Shown here: positions 10,949-23,590 of the stretch, in pieces
Position numbering within the stretch: position 1 is the first letter of the stretch
Layout: the number at the start of each line of letters is the position of its first letter
Assembly: GCF_020085105.1 (NCBI RefSeq)
Contig: NC_058047.1
Coordinates: 2,818,501-2,882,500, forward strand
DNA length: 64,000 nt
Reading direction: 5' to 3'
Source of the DNA: Siniperca chuatsi
Taxonomy: Eukaryota; Chordata; Actinopteri; Centrarchiformes; Sinipercidae
Position numbers and translations under genes: made by a program
The notes under the pieces: generated by a model
The model's database searches: none
The model's input: only the letters and a program-made list of their open reading frames with translations
What the model was told of the DNA's origin: nothing

Positions 10949-12640
10949 AAACTTTGACCTTCACCCTCCGCGGGTGGTCTCATCCTTCGAGCTCGGGTCC
11001 TCTACCAGAGGCCTGGGAGCTTGAGGGTTCTGCGCAGTATCTTTGCTGTTCCTAGTACTGCACTCTTCTGGACCGAGATGTCTGGTGTTCTTCCAGGGAT
11101 CTGCTGTAGCCACTCCTCCAGTTTGGGGGTCACTGCCCCGAGCGCCCTGATGACCACGGGCACCACTGTCGCCTTCACCTTCCAGGCCTTCTCCAGCTCT
11201 TCTCTGAGCCCTTGGTACTTCTCTAGTTTCTCATGTTCCTTTTTCCTGATGTTGCCATCACTTGGTATTGCCACATCAACCACAACGGCTTTCGTCTGCT
11301 GTTTGTCCACCACCACGATGTCAGGCTGGTTCGCCATTACCATTCTGTCAGTCTGAATCTGGAAGTCCCACAGGATCTTGGCTTGGTCATTCTCTACCAC
11401 CTTTAGGGGTGTTTCCCACTTTGACCTCGGGGTTTCCAGTCCATAGTGCAGATGTTCCTGTACACTATGCCAGCTACTTGGTTATGGCGCTCCATGTATG
11501 CTTTTCCTGCCAGCATCTTACACCCGACAAACCCGTGCTGGATTGTCTCAGGGGCCTCTTTGCACAGCCTACACCTTGGGTCTTGTCTGGTGTGGTAGAT
11601 CTGGGCCTCTATTGCTCTGGTGCTCAGGGCCTGCTCCTGTGCAGCCATGATGAGTGCCTCTGTGCTGTCCAGCCCGCTCTAGCCATTGGTAGGACTTGTT
11701 GATATCAGCCACTTCAGTTATGTTCCGGTGGTACATCCCGTGTAGGGGTTTGTCCTCCCATGATGGTCCTTCTTCCAGCACGTCTTCCTCTGTTCCCCAT
11801 TGCCTGAGACATTCCCTGAGCACGTCATCTGTTGGGGCCTTATCTTGGATGTACTTGTGGATCTTGGATGTTTCATCCTGGATAGTGGCTCTCACACTCA
11901 CTAGTCCACGGCCGCCTTCCTTCACGGCTAGCGTACAGTCTCAGGGTGCTGGATTTGGGATGGAACCCTCCATGCATGGTGAGGAGCTTTCGCCTTAACG
12001 TCTGTGGTCTGTATCTCTTCCTTTGGCCACCTTATTATTCCCGCAGGGTATCTGATCACTGGCAGGGCATAGCTGTTTATTGCCTGGGCCTTGTTCTTGC
12101 CATTGAGCTGACTTCTTAGGACTTGCCTTACTCGTTGGAGGTATTTGGCCGTTGCCGTCTTCCTTGTTGCATCTTCGAGGTTGCCATTTGCCTGTGGTAT
12201 TCCAAGGTACTTGTAACCATCCTCAATGTCTGCTATTGTTCCTTCTGGGAGTGAGACCCCTTCTGTGTGGACTACCTTCCCTCTCTTTGTCACCATTCGA
12301 CTGCTCTTCTCAAGCCCGAATGACATCCCAATGTCAGAGCTGTAGATCCTGGTGGTGTGGATCAGTGAGTCGATGTCCCGCTCGCTCTTAGCGTATAGCT
12401 TGATGTCATCCATGTAGAGGAGGTGACTGATGGTGGCCCCGTTCCTGAGTCGGTATCCATAGCCAGTCTTGTTGATTATTTGGCTGAGGGGGTTCAGACC
12501 TATGCAGAACAGCAGTGGGGACAGAGCATCTCCTTGGTATATGCCATATTTGATGGATACTTGTGCAAGTGGCTTGCCATTGGCCTCAAGGGTGGTTTTC
12601 CACAGCCTCATCGAGTTTGCAATGAAGTCTCTTAGAGTCC
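10943..12640 (-). pseudogene. R4/Rex6-like non-LTR retrotransposon, 5'-truncated and frameshifted
   Basis: On the minus strand, from 12611 downwards, the reading frames show RT motifs (LLYMDDIKLYAKS, the catalytic YMDD; KYLGIPQANGN), then a CX2C...H...C zinc motif (CRLCKEAPETIQH, about 11520-11585) and an endonuclease core (QPDIVVVDK...VVVDVAIPSD, about 11250-11330). The order RT, zinc motif, PD-D type endonuclease is that of non-LTR elements with a restriction-enzyme-like endonuclease (R2/R4/Rex6 group), not APE-type elements such as L2. At least three frameshifts break the ORF (near 11990, 11650 and 11400) and the 5' half is missing. TA-rich DNA lies at both ends, suggesting insertion in a TA microsatellite. 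Confidence 0.75.
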
Positions 12641-12821
12641 AGAATATATATTTATAGTCCTGAATATATATATACTCATATATATACTCATTTTGTTTGA
12701 CAAAATGTTCATGCCAAGCAGGCTTTGTTTGTTTTCCTTCTGTTTTCTTCTGTGTCCTCTCCAGGTCCTAACAAGGTGATTGGCTTGCATATGTGCCATG
12801 CAGCTTTGCTGCTTATTGGGC
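12641..12821. repeat. TA-rich junction between two retrotransposon fragments
   Basis: ATATATATATACTCATATATATACTC and similar at 12645-12690, followed by unassigned sequence that may be L2. Confidence 0.5.
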
Positions 12822-14132
12822 AACCTATACTGTGTGTCGGACAGCGTGGCCAGCAACACTGGAGCCTCTCAGGGGACTGTCCTCTCTCCCTTCCTCTTCA
12901 CCATCTACACCACGGACTTCAGCTACCACACAAAGTCCTGCCACCTTCAGAAGTTTTCTGATGACTCTGCTATGGTGGGATGTATCAGCGGTGGCGATGA
13001 GACGGAGTACAGGGCTGTGGTGGGGAACTTTGTCTCATGTTGTGAGCAGAACCATCTGCAGCTCAATGCGACAAAGTCTAAGGAGCTGATTGTGGATCTA
13101 CGGAGGGCCAAGGCACCAGCGACCCCGGTTTCCATCCAGGGGGTCAGTGTGGACATTGTTGAAGACTACAAGTACCTGGGAGTACACTTGGGGATAACAA
13201 ACTGGACTGGACCAAGAACACGCAAGCTGTTTACAGGAAGGGCCAGAGCCGCGTCTATTTTCTGAGGAGGCTGAGGTCCTTCAACATCTGCTGGACAATG
13301 CTGAGGATGTTCTAGGAGTCCGTGGTGGCCAGTGCTATCCTGTATGCTGTTGCATGCTGGGGCAGCAGGCTGAGGGTAGTGGACGCCAACAGGCTCAACA
13401 AACTGATCCGTAAGGCCGGTGACATTGTGGGGGTGGAGCTGGACTCTCTGGCGGTGGTGTCAGAGAGGAGGATGCTGACCAAACTACATGCCATCTTGGA
13501 CAGTGTCTCTCTCTCCCACTCCATGACGTGCTGGTCAAACAAAGTAGTACCTTCAGCGGAAGACTCATCCCCCCCAAAAAGCACCACAGAGCGCCACAGG
13601 AAGTCATTCCTGCCTGTGGCCATCAAACTCTTTAACTCCTCCCTCTAAGTGTTAGTCTGTATGACCCTAGGTCACTAAACTAGACATTGATCATTAACAT
13701 CTCTGCCATACTTGAATAATTGTGCAATATTCTGTGTACTACTCCCGTGCAATATTTAGTTTTCCCATGTTAGTTTTTCCTATTTATTGACACTGATATT
13801 ATATACCTCCATTACTGCTGTGCAATATCTTAATAATCTCAATAAGCTACACTTAACTCGACAGTACATGCACCACTGCTTATTACTTATTACTTATTTT
13901 ATTACATTGTATTATACTGTATCATAATCATCATCCACCGGTAAACCCACTTGGTACTTCACACTTATTTTATCTTATACTTACACCCACCTGGTACTTA
14001 ATTTATTTTCTGACCTGTTTTTTAGTGTATTATATTTTTTGCTAGTACTTTCTCCTGTGTGCCGTGACGTAAAGGCGAGCTACTGTAACAAAGTTTCCCT
14101 TCGGGGATCAATAAAGTGTTTCTGATTCTGAA
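12822..14132 (+). pseudogene. L2-type non-LTR retrotransposon, 5'-truncated, broken ORF
   Basis: Frames read VSDSVASNTGASQGTVLSPF, FSDDSAMVG (the AxDD-like RT box, here DDS), KYLGVHLG, then after a frameshift near 13195 LNKLIRKAGDIVGVELDSL and a tail ending LFNSSL-stop at about 13648. A 3' UTR follows and ends GGGATCAATAAAGTGTTTCT-GATTCTGAA at about 14132, the simple-repeat tail typical of this group. Only the C-terminal half of the RT remains. Frameshifts and an internal stop near 13265 show that it is dead. Confidence 0.85.
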
Positions 14133-15303
14133 CCAATTCTGAAGCTGGCCAATTGTTATGCTAGCTATAAAAGAGGCCTGCCAGAGGAGGTCTTGGGTAG
14201 GCTCTTTGATGCTGTTTATGTGACTGGTTTGTGTATGAGCAAACTTGGAAATGTTGTAAAGAGAGTTATATGTAAAGATGTTGTATGTTAGTAAATTTAG
14301 GTTACCCTGTACATTTTTTAACTCATGTAGTTTTCAGTCTGTTTAGAAACACTAGGTTTAGTGGTTGGTGCCATCTCTGTATTTTTTTATTATTATTATT
14401 ATTTTTTTTTTAGTTCTTGTTGTAGATAAGACAGTTGAGCCGTTTTGTTTGTACGTTTGTTTCTAGAGGTAGCTACGGCTGGTTTTGTTGAATTGTTCCA
14501 CCTCATTCTGTTTGGCACAACCTACCCTGTCCCATCCTCTCCCATACTTTGAAAACCTTTTTTATAGTGTGTTCATGGTATTTTGTTGTAAAGAAATCAC
14601 TTTATGACTGCCACTTTGACTTGATTGCTTTGTTGTGTTGTCTTTGTTCATTTTTAGAGATGTAACAAAATATGTAATTATAATAACAGAAATCCGAAAA
14701 GTCCAGTCAACACTAATTAAACGCTATAAAGCAGATGAATATCTATTGTATTTAATCATGTTTTACAGCTGAGGTCTCTGAGACCCCAAACAGAAGTAAT
14801 GCATCATTTTCTGTTGCAGGGTTCTGAAATACATCCTCAGTTCAAAATCATGGCTCATAAATTTAGAAAGTCATGAAGTATCTAGTTGATAAAACAATGT
14901 TAACGATACTTTTTGAGCTGTTAAGAGGGCCGGGGTCTTTTTCACCAAATCTTAGTTTCCTAGCAGCCCAGTATCAAACGGCCCAGTACCAGTCTGGTTG
15001 GGAACGACTGCTCTGTTTATTCATATGCTTTTTACATGAACTTGCATCTTGCCATATCTATTGACAAAATATTCTTTCAGTGGCTGTATGCTATTATAGC
15101 TACAGTGCCTAGTGCCAATAACAGTTTGTCAGTGGGAAGGTGTATAGGTTTACTTCAACAGGGAGCAGAAAGGGAAATATGTTTGAAACACAGAATGAGG
15201 ACTTTTCAAGAAAGCACAGACATTTGTGATCTGAAAATGTCTATTAAATAAAACCGTGTAAGATAAACTCAGTAGCAAGGTATTGCTCTCATCACAGTAA
15301 AGG
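14133..15303. other. Intergenic region between the repeat block and gpx7
   Basis: No exon recognised. A short TTA/T-rich run lies at about 14385-14412. The remainder is unassigned AT-rich sequence. Confidence 0.45.
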
Positions 15304-15309
15304 TTTATT
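15304..15309 (-). terminator. Poly(A) signal of gpx7
   Basis: TTTATT on the plus strand, AATAAA on the minus strand, about 325 bases after the gpx7 stop codon. First plausible hexamer downstream. Confidence 0.5.
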
Positions 15310-15632
15310 CCACAAATCAGAATGAATAAAAAACCAAACACATAATCCACGTGACTAACAAATAGGGGAACAGGAGCTCTTTAAGTTAAAGCTGCAGTTT
15401 CACATGTTATACACCTGATTTAAAACTTGACATGGACTTTAAAAACAGTGGTGTTTCATCAGTGCCTTTAGAAAGCAAGTAAAATTTGCTTTCGCTATGT
15501 GACGGTTTATACTAACAAGGTCAGATTGTACAAGCAGAACACGTGTTCAGTTCATCCCTTTGGTTCATGTACCAATAAATTTAAATCTCATACTCCAGAA
15601 CACTGTGTAGTAAAGGGTCTGTTAACAGGAGG

Positions 15633-18600
15633 TTAAAGTTCTTCTTTCTTCTTTAGGATTATCTGCCGCACCATTTCAGCTATTTTGGGTCGGATTTCTT
15701 TGACAGGAACTTTTGGTCCCCATGCATCCACCACTTTGCCATTTACATCAATTAGATACTTCCAGAAATTCCAGTCAGGCTCCTTTCCAGAAGACTCTGC
15801 AGAGAATGAGAGAAGAAAATGAAGTAAGAGCCTTCGCGATTTAAAATTCTTTCAAACAATAGTGTTTTTTCCATTTGGCCTCTTACCCAGAAACACTTCC
15901 ACCTTTCTTTCTTCCCTTCTTCCTAATGCTTTTCTATTCATTCTTTCTGTTTTTAAGGGTTATATAAAACTGTGATTAGTGAGCTATGGAATTTAGCACT
16001 GCTACAGCGGAGGGGACAAAACTTCTACTAAAACTTTGAGTTTGCTGATGGCGGAGAGTGAAAATGAACAGGGGGGGAACTTCTTCCTTTATTTCATTGT
16101 TACCCTTTTCTCATTTATTCTGCCTTTACATTTTTACCTTCATTCTTAGTTCCTTCCCCCATTTTTTTTCTTCACTCAACTTTTTTTTTCTCAACTCAAG
16201 TGTTCAGTTTTAGGAAATCTCACTTTTTGTCAACCCCGCCTTCCCCCCAGCAGAGTTGACCAGTACAAATAAAATCTTCCCCTGTGGTTAACACTGTAAT
16301 ATATAATAATAGTATATAATTTCAGTATCAAATATACAGTATGTACAGTCCATATTCTGTTATCCATTTCCCTAACCCTATTCATTTGTAATTTCTGAAT
16401 ATCTAGCATTTTCCTTATAATGATGTGATCCACCAGGTTCCACTGAGTTAATTACGGTAGAAACCTGGTCGTCTTTCAGGCTCATTTGCTTAATAAAGAA
16501 AACATCTCCATGCGATACAAGAACAAACTTACACCAGTTCATCAACAACATCACATCTCACTCACCAACCAGATACTTGTAGACATTGTTGGCTCCAGTT
16601 CCGACAACAGCGATTTTACTGAACAAAGGGAAGGAGACTCCGTAGACTCTGCGAACAAAGCTGTCAATCTCCTTGTCGCTGCCGGGCTCCTGCTGCCCAA
16701 ACTGGTTGCAGGGGAAGGCCAGCACATTGAAGTGATACGGCCCAAAGTCCCGCTGGAGCTGCTGCAGGTCTTTGTAGTGTTCCTCAGTGAAGCCACACTC
16801 ACTGGCTACATTCACCACCAGGGACACCTAAAGCCACAGGAACACACTGTGAAAACACTGCAGTAACGGTTCTGACAGTCACCCAACAGCAATCAGCAGC
16901 AACTGGGAGACTGTTAACAGCTGTCCACATCCCTGAATGAGAGCAGATGTACAGAACATGCTCTGTGCACATCATCTGTTAGCTTGTGTTTATCTCACAT
17001 ATGACTATATGTGAAAGGAAGGGCAGAATATGTTTTCTATTCTGATACCAGGGCCGATCTTTAATCTCCACATCTTAACCTCCTAATCATTTCTCCATCA
17101 GATACTATGATCAATTTCCTCCTGATTCTTTGGACCTTATTGGCTTGTAACATCTTATAAAAAAGCAGTGTCTAGTTAGGACCTCTTGTTTTGAGTCTAC
17201 GAGTTGTTAGCAGTGACACCAAGAGACTTCTCTAAACTTCTCACACGGTTCATTTAAATAACTCGTGGTTTCATTCCTGCTCCTTCAAAATGCATATATC
17301 TTGTCCATGTATCTTATCTTTGGAGGGGCCCCAGATTGAGAACCACTGGACTAAACTACCAAACTGTATACAAGTTAAAACTAGCCCCACCTCTGCAGCT
17401 ACAACAGTAAAATGCTAATTATGCACTGCATCAGTATTAACAATCTAATAATGTCAGATAGAATTATTTCAGTCACAGGGGCAAAACGAGTACTTTTGCT
17501 GTATTTTTACATTTTTGTGTTGGTACTTTTACTTGAGTAAAGGATCTGAATACTTCTTCCACCACTGCTTAAACTGCTATTCAGTTGCTCTTTAATCGAT
17601 TGAGTGTTTCGACTTTAAAATGAGAAGAAATTCCAATCACAAGTTCATGAGTCCAAATGTCTTGTTTTGTTTTAACAACCCAACAATATTCAATTTACAA
17701 TGATATAAAACAGAAAAAGCAGCATATCTTCACTATGTGGAAGCTGGAGCCAGAGAAAAATTGCTATGTTTGCTTGAAAAATTACAATTAATCAACATTA
17801 TCAACATTTTTGTTGATACATTTTCTGTTGGACTGATTGACAAATCATTTCAAAAAACTAGATCACATGTAACTATTTAAACTGCGATTCAGACAAAAAA
17901 GTTCAGTTTTCCATCCAGAATCAGAGGTCGTATGTCTGATCAGATCAACGCTTTTGTTGTTTACCTTTTTTTTATCTTAGGTGTTAGTGAAGTGGTCATG
18001 GACGGACCTGTACGGAGTCACAGCATAGAAACAGACGAGTATGTCAGTGCAGGTTAATACATGTTACAGCTTCATGCTTCAGCTCACAGGCAATAAGGAA
18101 GAGGACAGACAAGAAGCGCTTCACTGCAAAAGTAAGCACATGCGTTCTTTGATTAATTATCCCTCAGTCGGACCGCAGCCTGACAGTTTCATCTAGTGCT
18201 GACATCTAGTGTCACGATGAAGCAGTTCCAAGTGTGATGCATCTGAAAACCTCATGGAGTTATGTACATTACAGATCCTAAACAGAATCCAAATCCTTCA
18301 CAACCACAATGGCGGCAATGTCCTTAAAACAACAACAGTACACTATATATGAAATGTCTGAAACACTGTGAGTAACTAGGTATAGTAATTGTGAGAATTT
18401 GGAAACATCTGAGAAAAAGATCTTAACTGGGGACATTGGGATATTTTAAAGTTTAGGGGAGCATCCTTTGAAGCTCCGTTTAAGAGGACTAATTAAGGGA
18501 AACTACACAAGGTCTGGTCTTAATCTTTTATTCATATATAAATGTATTTGTATTTAAACAAGATTTATTTAAAAAAAATGTCAGGTAGGAAAATGTAGTC

Positions 18601-19351
18601 TTTATAATATAAAGTACATTTTTCCTACTACAGTCATACAAACACTGTGCTGCCCACACATTTCAAAGTTTCTTTCTTCTGTTCTACTTTGCTGTCATGT
18701 GATGTCTTTTGGTAAGAACTGTGTTGAAACGTGACTGGCTAATTGCAATAAAGAACAGCAATCATAAGTAGAAACCTACCTGCAAATAAAACCATGTGTG
18801 GTCCGTCTCATTTAATGACCATCTTAATACAATCTGCACTAGTTACAGGTAGTGAGTGCTGGATCGGTCTATTGTAGGCAGATTAAGGCTAATCCGGTCT
18901 AGTGATCCCTACCTTTTTTCTTTTTTTAATGAAAACTCTATGAAGCTGCTGCAGCTGCAGGGGCTCTGTAGGCCTCTTGCCACGTAGGCTAGCGGGGCTA
19001 CATGCCGGGACATCCCGAGCAGGCTGCAGTCAAGCTGATCCGCAGCAGGACTATGTTAGAAATCTACAACCCAAATGTTATGTGGGAGAAGTAAAAGAAA
19101 AATTATAAAAAAAATAACATGCACATGCAACATTCATTCATGCAACCGGCTGACATGCAGAGAGACACTAACATCACCGATATATACTGTAAGATTGAGC
19201 TGTTCAGACCCAGACTTACCGAACCCCGGTATTTTTCCAGGGACACTAACTTCCCCCTGCTGTTCACTACTTTAAAAGTATAAAAGTCTTTCTGTTTGCT
19301 CTCAGTGAGGCTGAATAAAGTCAGTAACACGGTGAGCGCTCCAGGAAGCAT
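15633..19351 (-). CDS. gpx7: Glutathione peroxidase 7 (ER thiol peroxidase)
   Basis: Three coding exons on the minus strand, 19351-19220, 16827-16566 and 15796-15633, join in frame to 185 residues (human GPX7 has 187). The start MLPGALTVLLTLFSLTES is a signal peptide. The peroxidatic residue is Cys55 in VNVASECGF, so this is a cysteine and not a selenocysteine enzyme. FNVLAFPCNQFGQQEP (Cys84, the Gln) and the WNFW motif near residue 140 complete the GPX signature. The C-terminus KKKEEL is a KDEL-like ER-retention signal. GPX8 is excluded because it has an N-terminal membrane anchor and lacks the active Cys in this context. GPX7 reduces peroxide in the ER lumen and passes oxidising equivalents to PDI. 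It is divergently placed to tut4, as in human. Introns: 2392 and 769 bases, all with GT-AG ends. Confidence 0.95.
16828..19219 (-). other. gpx7 intron 1
   Basis: Contains a MITE-like copy at 17568-17905. Otherwise no exon or RNA gene recognised. Confidence 0.6.
17568..17905 (+). mobile_element. MITE-like element, copy 2
   Basis: Shares with copies at 22462 and 33652 the order AAATGTCTTGTTTTGT, TTCAATTTACAATGATATAA, GAAGCTGGAGCCAGAGAA, TTGCTTGAAAAATTAC, with AATTAATCAAC-like ends. Confidence 0.65.
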
Positions 19352-19595
19352 CTTTACAGTCAAACTGCCAACGCAACAGCTGAAACTGGGAAACTTCTTC
19401 ACGGTCCTGCGGAGCTCCTGCGTCCCGGCTGTCAAGTTACAGACAGGAAGGACGACACTTCCTGCACCGGCCGCCACTTACAAAATAAAAGCCTTGCTGA
19501 CGAATTTGTGTTGCAGAGCTGCAATGTCTAAAGTCAAAATATTTCTTTTGTCATAAATTACGTCATGATAAGTCAAAAGTAAAAAAAAAAGGCTT

Positions 19596-20025
19596 ACTGA
19601 GATAACATCTCTGCAATACTTGACATAATTGTGCAATATTCTGTGTTAATACTGCTGTGCTATATACTCTTCTCAGTTTAAAATTCCCTATTTATTGATA
19701 TTTATTCATACTTCTATTACTGCTGTGCAATATCCTCCGTCTCATTATAATCTTAATAAGCTACACTTAACTTAACAGTTCATGCACTATTTATACCGTA
19801 TTATTATCATCAACCGGTAAATCCACTTTGTACTTCACACTTATTTTATTTTATTTTATACTTATACCCACTTCGTACTTAATTTATTATCTGACCTGTA
19901 TTATAGTGTATTATATATTTTTTTGCTTAGTACTTCTCTTCCTGTGTGCACTGACGTGACAGTGAGCTGCTGTAGCAAAAGAGTTTCCCCTCAGGGATCA
20001 ATAAAGCATTTCTGATTCTGATAAT
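19596..20025 (+). mobile_element. L2-type retrotransposon 3' UTR, 5'-truncated copy
   Basis: Starts GAGATAACATCTCTGCAATA and ends GGGATCAATAAAGCATTTCT-GATTCTGATAA. It is collinear with the UTR at 13690-14130. No coding part is left. Confidence 0.85.
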
Positions 20026-21590
20026 AAATATACAAAATATTACTCTAAAATAAATAATTCAGAAATTGGAGATACCGAATAAAAATTTTGAAAGTACATT
20101 TTTTAAAAGTAGAAACTAAATAATTCCAAAATTTGATGTATTAAGTCAAAAATCATTATGATTTGTGAATATCCCTATTTTTTTATACAGCATGCTCTAC
20201 ACATTGATATTCTTTTCTTTCATTTTGTTTTCTTGTTGAAATGCAATTATAAAACACATTGAATTGTTTTATTTTATCAACTTATTTAAATTTTTCTGTA
20301 TTTTTTCATTTGTCATTGTTATTTATATTTTAATGAGTGAGTCCCCACACATTTATGTTTTGTCATAATTATAAGAGTATAGGTCAAAATTTAATTTTCA
20401 CTCAGTTTCTTAGATTTTTAACTCACTATATCATAATTATGACCTACCACGAGTATTTTTATGATTCAAACTTTTCATCAGCCTTATTGTTTTTGTTTTG
20501 TAGTAAAATTAGTTCATTATTGTAGTTTATTTGTCAGGGATAATGACCACTGATTAACAGCAAAATAGTACATGAACCAGAGTTATCCTAGAAGGCTAAA
20601 GCTTTTCATTTGTTGGATGATGACTGCCGTTTAACTTTAAATGGCAGACTGAAATGAAAATATAATAGAATTTCATTGCCCACAGAAAAGCTAAAAAAAT
20701 GTAAAAGCCAGTAAATGGCTGTGAGTCCTTTTCATCACAAGCAGTGAGGGACACTTTTGGTGGTTTTCTGGACTTAATGTGTGCTCTACTGCAGATGAGG
20801 AGTCTCGAGCTTTTATTCTGAAGATGTATTGAATAGAGAAGAACTGGAACAAAAACTTTTCCACCTCTCACTCTCAGCTCATTAGGCAAATGAGCCATGG
20901 CCTACTTTTTTTTCTAGAATAAAACAAATGAACACAAGCCAAAAATACAGAACAAAACCTAAACTCTCCTCCTCTGTAAGAAGTTTTCACAAACTGGGTC
21001 TCATTTGTGTGGGAATGTAGGCTATGTCACATTCCTAACCAGAGAATAATCACACACTTGAGACGAGATATATTTTGGTTGTATTTTATGTTCTGAAATT
21101 TAGTTTTGGTTTGAGTGAATGGCCTACATACTGTATGCCAAAATAAACAAATTACCTCATGAAGTGGCTCACAGAGTGTCCTTTATTTTTTTTGTTGCAT
21201 TGCAATACCCAGTATCCAGATTATTTTTTGTGTCAAGAAATGTTAGTTATATTCTTTATAGACAAACCAACGGGGGGAAAAAACGATGAAGAAAATAACT
21301 GCATTATCTGGTGGCTAATTTACTTGAAGAATGTATCCAAGTAGAACACCATGCAAAATATCCCTAATTTTGGGTCACTACGAACTGATGTTTTGTATTT
21401 AAAATGTGTTAACTTGTAAAACTGTTTTTTTTATCCCGTTTTCTCTATCTGTAATTATTTGTATTTTATTATTTAATGTCCCTGTCCTTTTCTGATGAAA
21501 CGTTTATATTTTTAAGAAAGAAAAAAAAAGAGACGACACGACAAAAAAAAATAAATTAAAAAATAAATAAAAAGTGTTCGGGATAGTACA
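20026..21590. other. Spacer between gpx7 and tut4, upstream half
   Basis: AT-rich, with no exon or recognised repeat. Confidence 0.4.
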
Positions 21591-21720
21591 GTAGTTTCCG
21601 AGCGGTATTTGAACGCAGCGCGTTACACGCCCCTCTTCGTCATCACTGGCCCTCCCACAATGCAGCGGGGTAATGTGTTAACATGGCGTCAATGGTTGCT
21701 GTTTTGACCAGGGCCGTGGG
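21591..21720 (+). promoter_or_regulatory. tut4: Probable tut4 promoter
   Basis: A locally CpG-richer stretch (CGAGCGG, GCAGCGCGTTACACGCCC) in otherwise AT-rich DNA, placed between the two divergent genes and upstream of a good splice donor. It has no TATA box, as expected for a broadly expressed gene. The location is inferred. Confidence 0.45.
21651..21668 (+). promoter_or_regulatory. ZNF143/THAP11-like motif
   Basis: CCTCCCACAATGCAGCGG contains CCCACAATGCA, close to the CCCAYAATGCAYYG consensus of the ZNF143/THAP11 promoter element. These sites typically lie at TATA-less housekeeping promoters. Based on remembered consensus only. Confidence 0.4.
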
Positions 21721-22053
21721 GTTTGAAAAACATTATGTAGAACAGAACCATGGAGACAGCTAAACAATAATCAGAAATCAACTTTAGAGCTCGAAAGTAA
21801 GTTAATACGCGTTCTTCTTTGTTGCAATGGTCGAAGTCGGTATTTTCTATTTTTAATGACTTGCTGCTGTGTGGCAACTGTGTGCCATTATTATTTATTT
21901 CCCGTAAGCTAACTGAGCCGGACGACCGGGCACAGCAGCTAACGTTAGTTAGCTTACGGAGACAGCAAACAGGAAAGTCGGCTAAGCAAAGAGTACCCAG
22001 GAAGTCAACGAGAATCCTCTCTATAACGCAGGAAACACATTTTGGTTTTAATG
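21721..22053 (+). other. tut4: Putative non-coding exon 1 of tut4
   Basis: A strong donor (AATG|GTGAGCA) at 22053/22054 follows the promoter-like region, and the next coding exon begins after a long polypyrimidine tract at 24390. The 5' limit is unknown. The ATG at the donor is not in use if the start at 24502 is right. Confidence 0.35.
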
Positions 22054-22461
22054 GTGAGCATTTCTTTTAGTCGATAATATATGCGTGGGTGATGACCCCC
22101 CCCCTCCCCCTGTTGGTTTCTGTTTTGGAAGTTGAGCTAAATAACGTTAAGTGCCGGTGTTGTGTCGAAGTCTGCTTCCCCATCAGTTTCGTTTCTCCAC
22201 TAACTGAACCATTAGCCCTAACCAAAACCTAACATTGCCCAAATTCCTTGCAGGGTATCGGTACGGGATAGACAGGGGAAACAGACTTGAACACAACATC
22301 ACTGCACTGTCTGCTCCGGCTCTGTCCAAATGAGATGAGAGTTTGTGTTTAGGGGGTCAGTTAACGCCACTGTCGTTTTAACTAGTTAACTACTTCACTA
22401 GATGCATAGAAGCCCCTCTTTTCAATGATATACAGTGGCATAAACCTTGGGAAATGTGTGA

Positions 22462-22838
22462 TAAGCACTGCATTGTGGCAGCAACTAACAATTATTTTCA
22501 TTATCAAGTAATCTGTTGATTTATTATTTTTTACCTGTTGATTACTCCATTTAAAAATATATATATATATATGTAGGAAAACACCAAACACACATTCTGA
22601 GAGCCATAGTGATGTCTTCAAATTTCTTGTTTTGTCAGACCAACAGTTCAAAACCCAAAGACATTCACTTTACAGTAATATAATAGAGGAAAAACAGCAA
22701 ATGCTCACATTTGAGAAGCTGAAACTGGAGAATGTTTGGCATTTTTACTTGATTAAACGACTTGACCAATCGTCAGTTATTGTTAAAACTGTTGCCGATT
22801 TATTTTCTGTCACTGATTAATTGTTTCAGCTCTACACT
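22462..22838 (+). mobile_element. MITE-like element, copy 3
   Basis: Contains CAGCAACTAACAATTATTTT, TTCATTATCAAGTAATCTGT, a TA microsatellite, GAAGCTGAAACTGGAGAATG and ends GATTAATTGTTTCAGCTCTA. Collinear with 33652-33978. Confidence 0.7.
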
Positions 22839-22889
22839 GTATTACAAACAAGGACGTGAAGGAAGTGTCATAAAAGAAACTATATAGAA

Positions 22890-23290
22890 TTTGCACTGTT
22901 CACAAGTCTCTCCTAAAAGTTTATAAAGCAGTTACAGTTAAAGCAGAATGCTGCAGCCAGAGTTTTAACTGGAACAAAGAAAAGGTCTCATATCACTCCT
23001 GTTCTTAACTCCCTGCACTGGCTTTCACTTAGTTTTCAGATAACTGTATTTATAGACTTGGCCTTCACTACAGTTTATATGATTCAAAGCTATGTCCCTG
23101 CTAGAGCCTGTGAGTCTACAGACTCTATGCTGCTCACTGTACCAAAAATGAAGTACACTGACACTGCTTTCTGTAGTTGTGGACCCAAACTGTGGAATTC
23201 TCATATAGGGTGACGGCGTTACATAAACATCAATCAAGACTTTTAAGCATCTGTTTAAAAACTTACCGTTTAGCTTTCTTTTTACCTAGA
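22890..23290 (+). pseudogene. Non-LTR retrotransposon RT C-terminal fragment
   Basis: Translates with breaks to QNAAARVLTGTKKRSHI, PVLNSLHWLSLSFQI and CGPKLWNSHI, the conserved end of many fish LINE ORF2 proteins (AARxLTxTK..HIxPVLxxLHWLP..RLWNSLP). Stops and frameshifts are present. The exact clade is not assigned. Confidence 0.65.
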
Positions 23291-23334
23291 ATCTGTTATT
23301 ACTACTCCGCTGCCGTTGTTTGATTATCTACACT

Positions 23335-23590
23335 AGATCTGAAAGGATTAGTCGATTAATCGCTGGACAGGAAGTTAATTGGCGACTATGTTGATAATCA
23401 ATTAATTGTATTATCCGTTTAAGGCATTTAGGAAACATTTTGGACTGGTGACAAAACAAGTAATTTGATGACATCACTTCGAAATGTAGGAAATTGCGAT
23501 TTGCATTTTTCACTATTTTCAGACATTAATTAATTTAATTTACCTTAATTTTAACTAATTAAGTGAAAATAACTGCTAGTTCTAACCCTA
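23335..23590 (-). mobile_element. MITE-like element, partial copy 4
   Basis: Minus-orientation partial copy: GATTAGTCGATTAATCGCTG at one end and, inside, the reverse complement of GATGTCATCAAATTACTTGT. Confidence 0.6.

Noticed and set aside
10564..10983. Tyr/Ile-repeat open frames
   Set aside because: Translation of an (AT)n microsatellite.
15633..19351. gpx8 or a selenoprotein glutathione peroxidase
   Set aside because: There is a cleavable signal peptide instead of a membrane anchor, an active-site Cys codon instead of UGA, and the neighbour tut4 fits gpx7.
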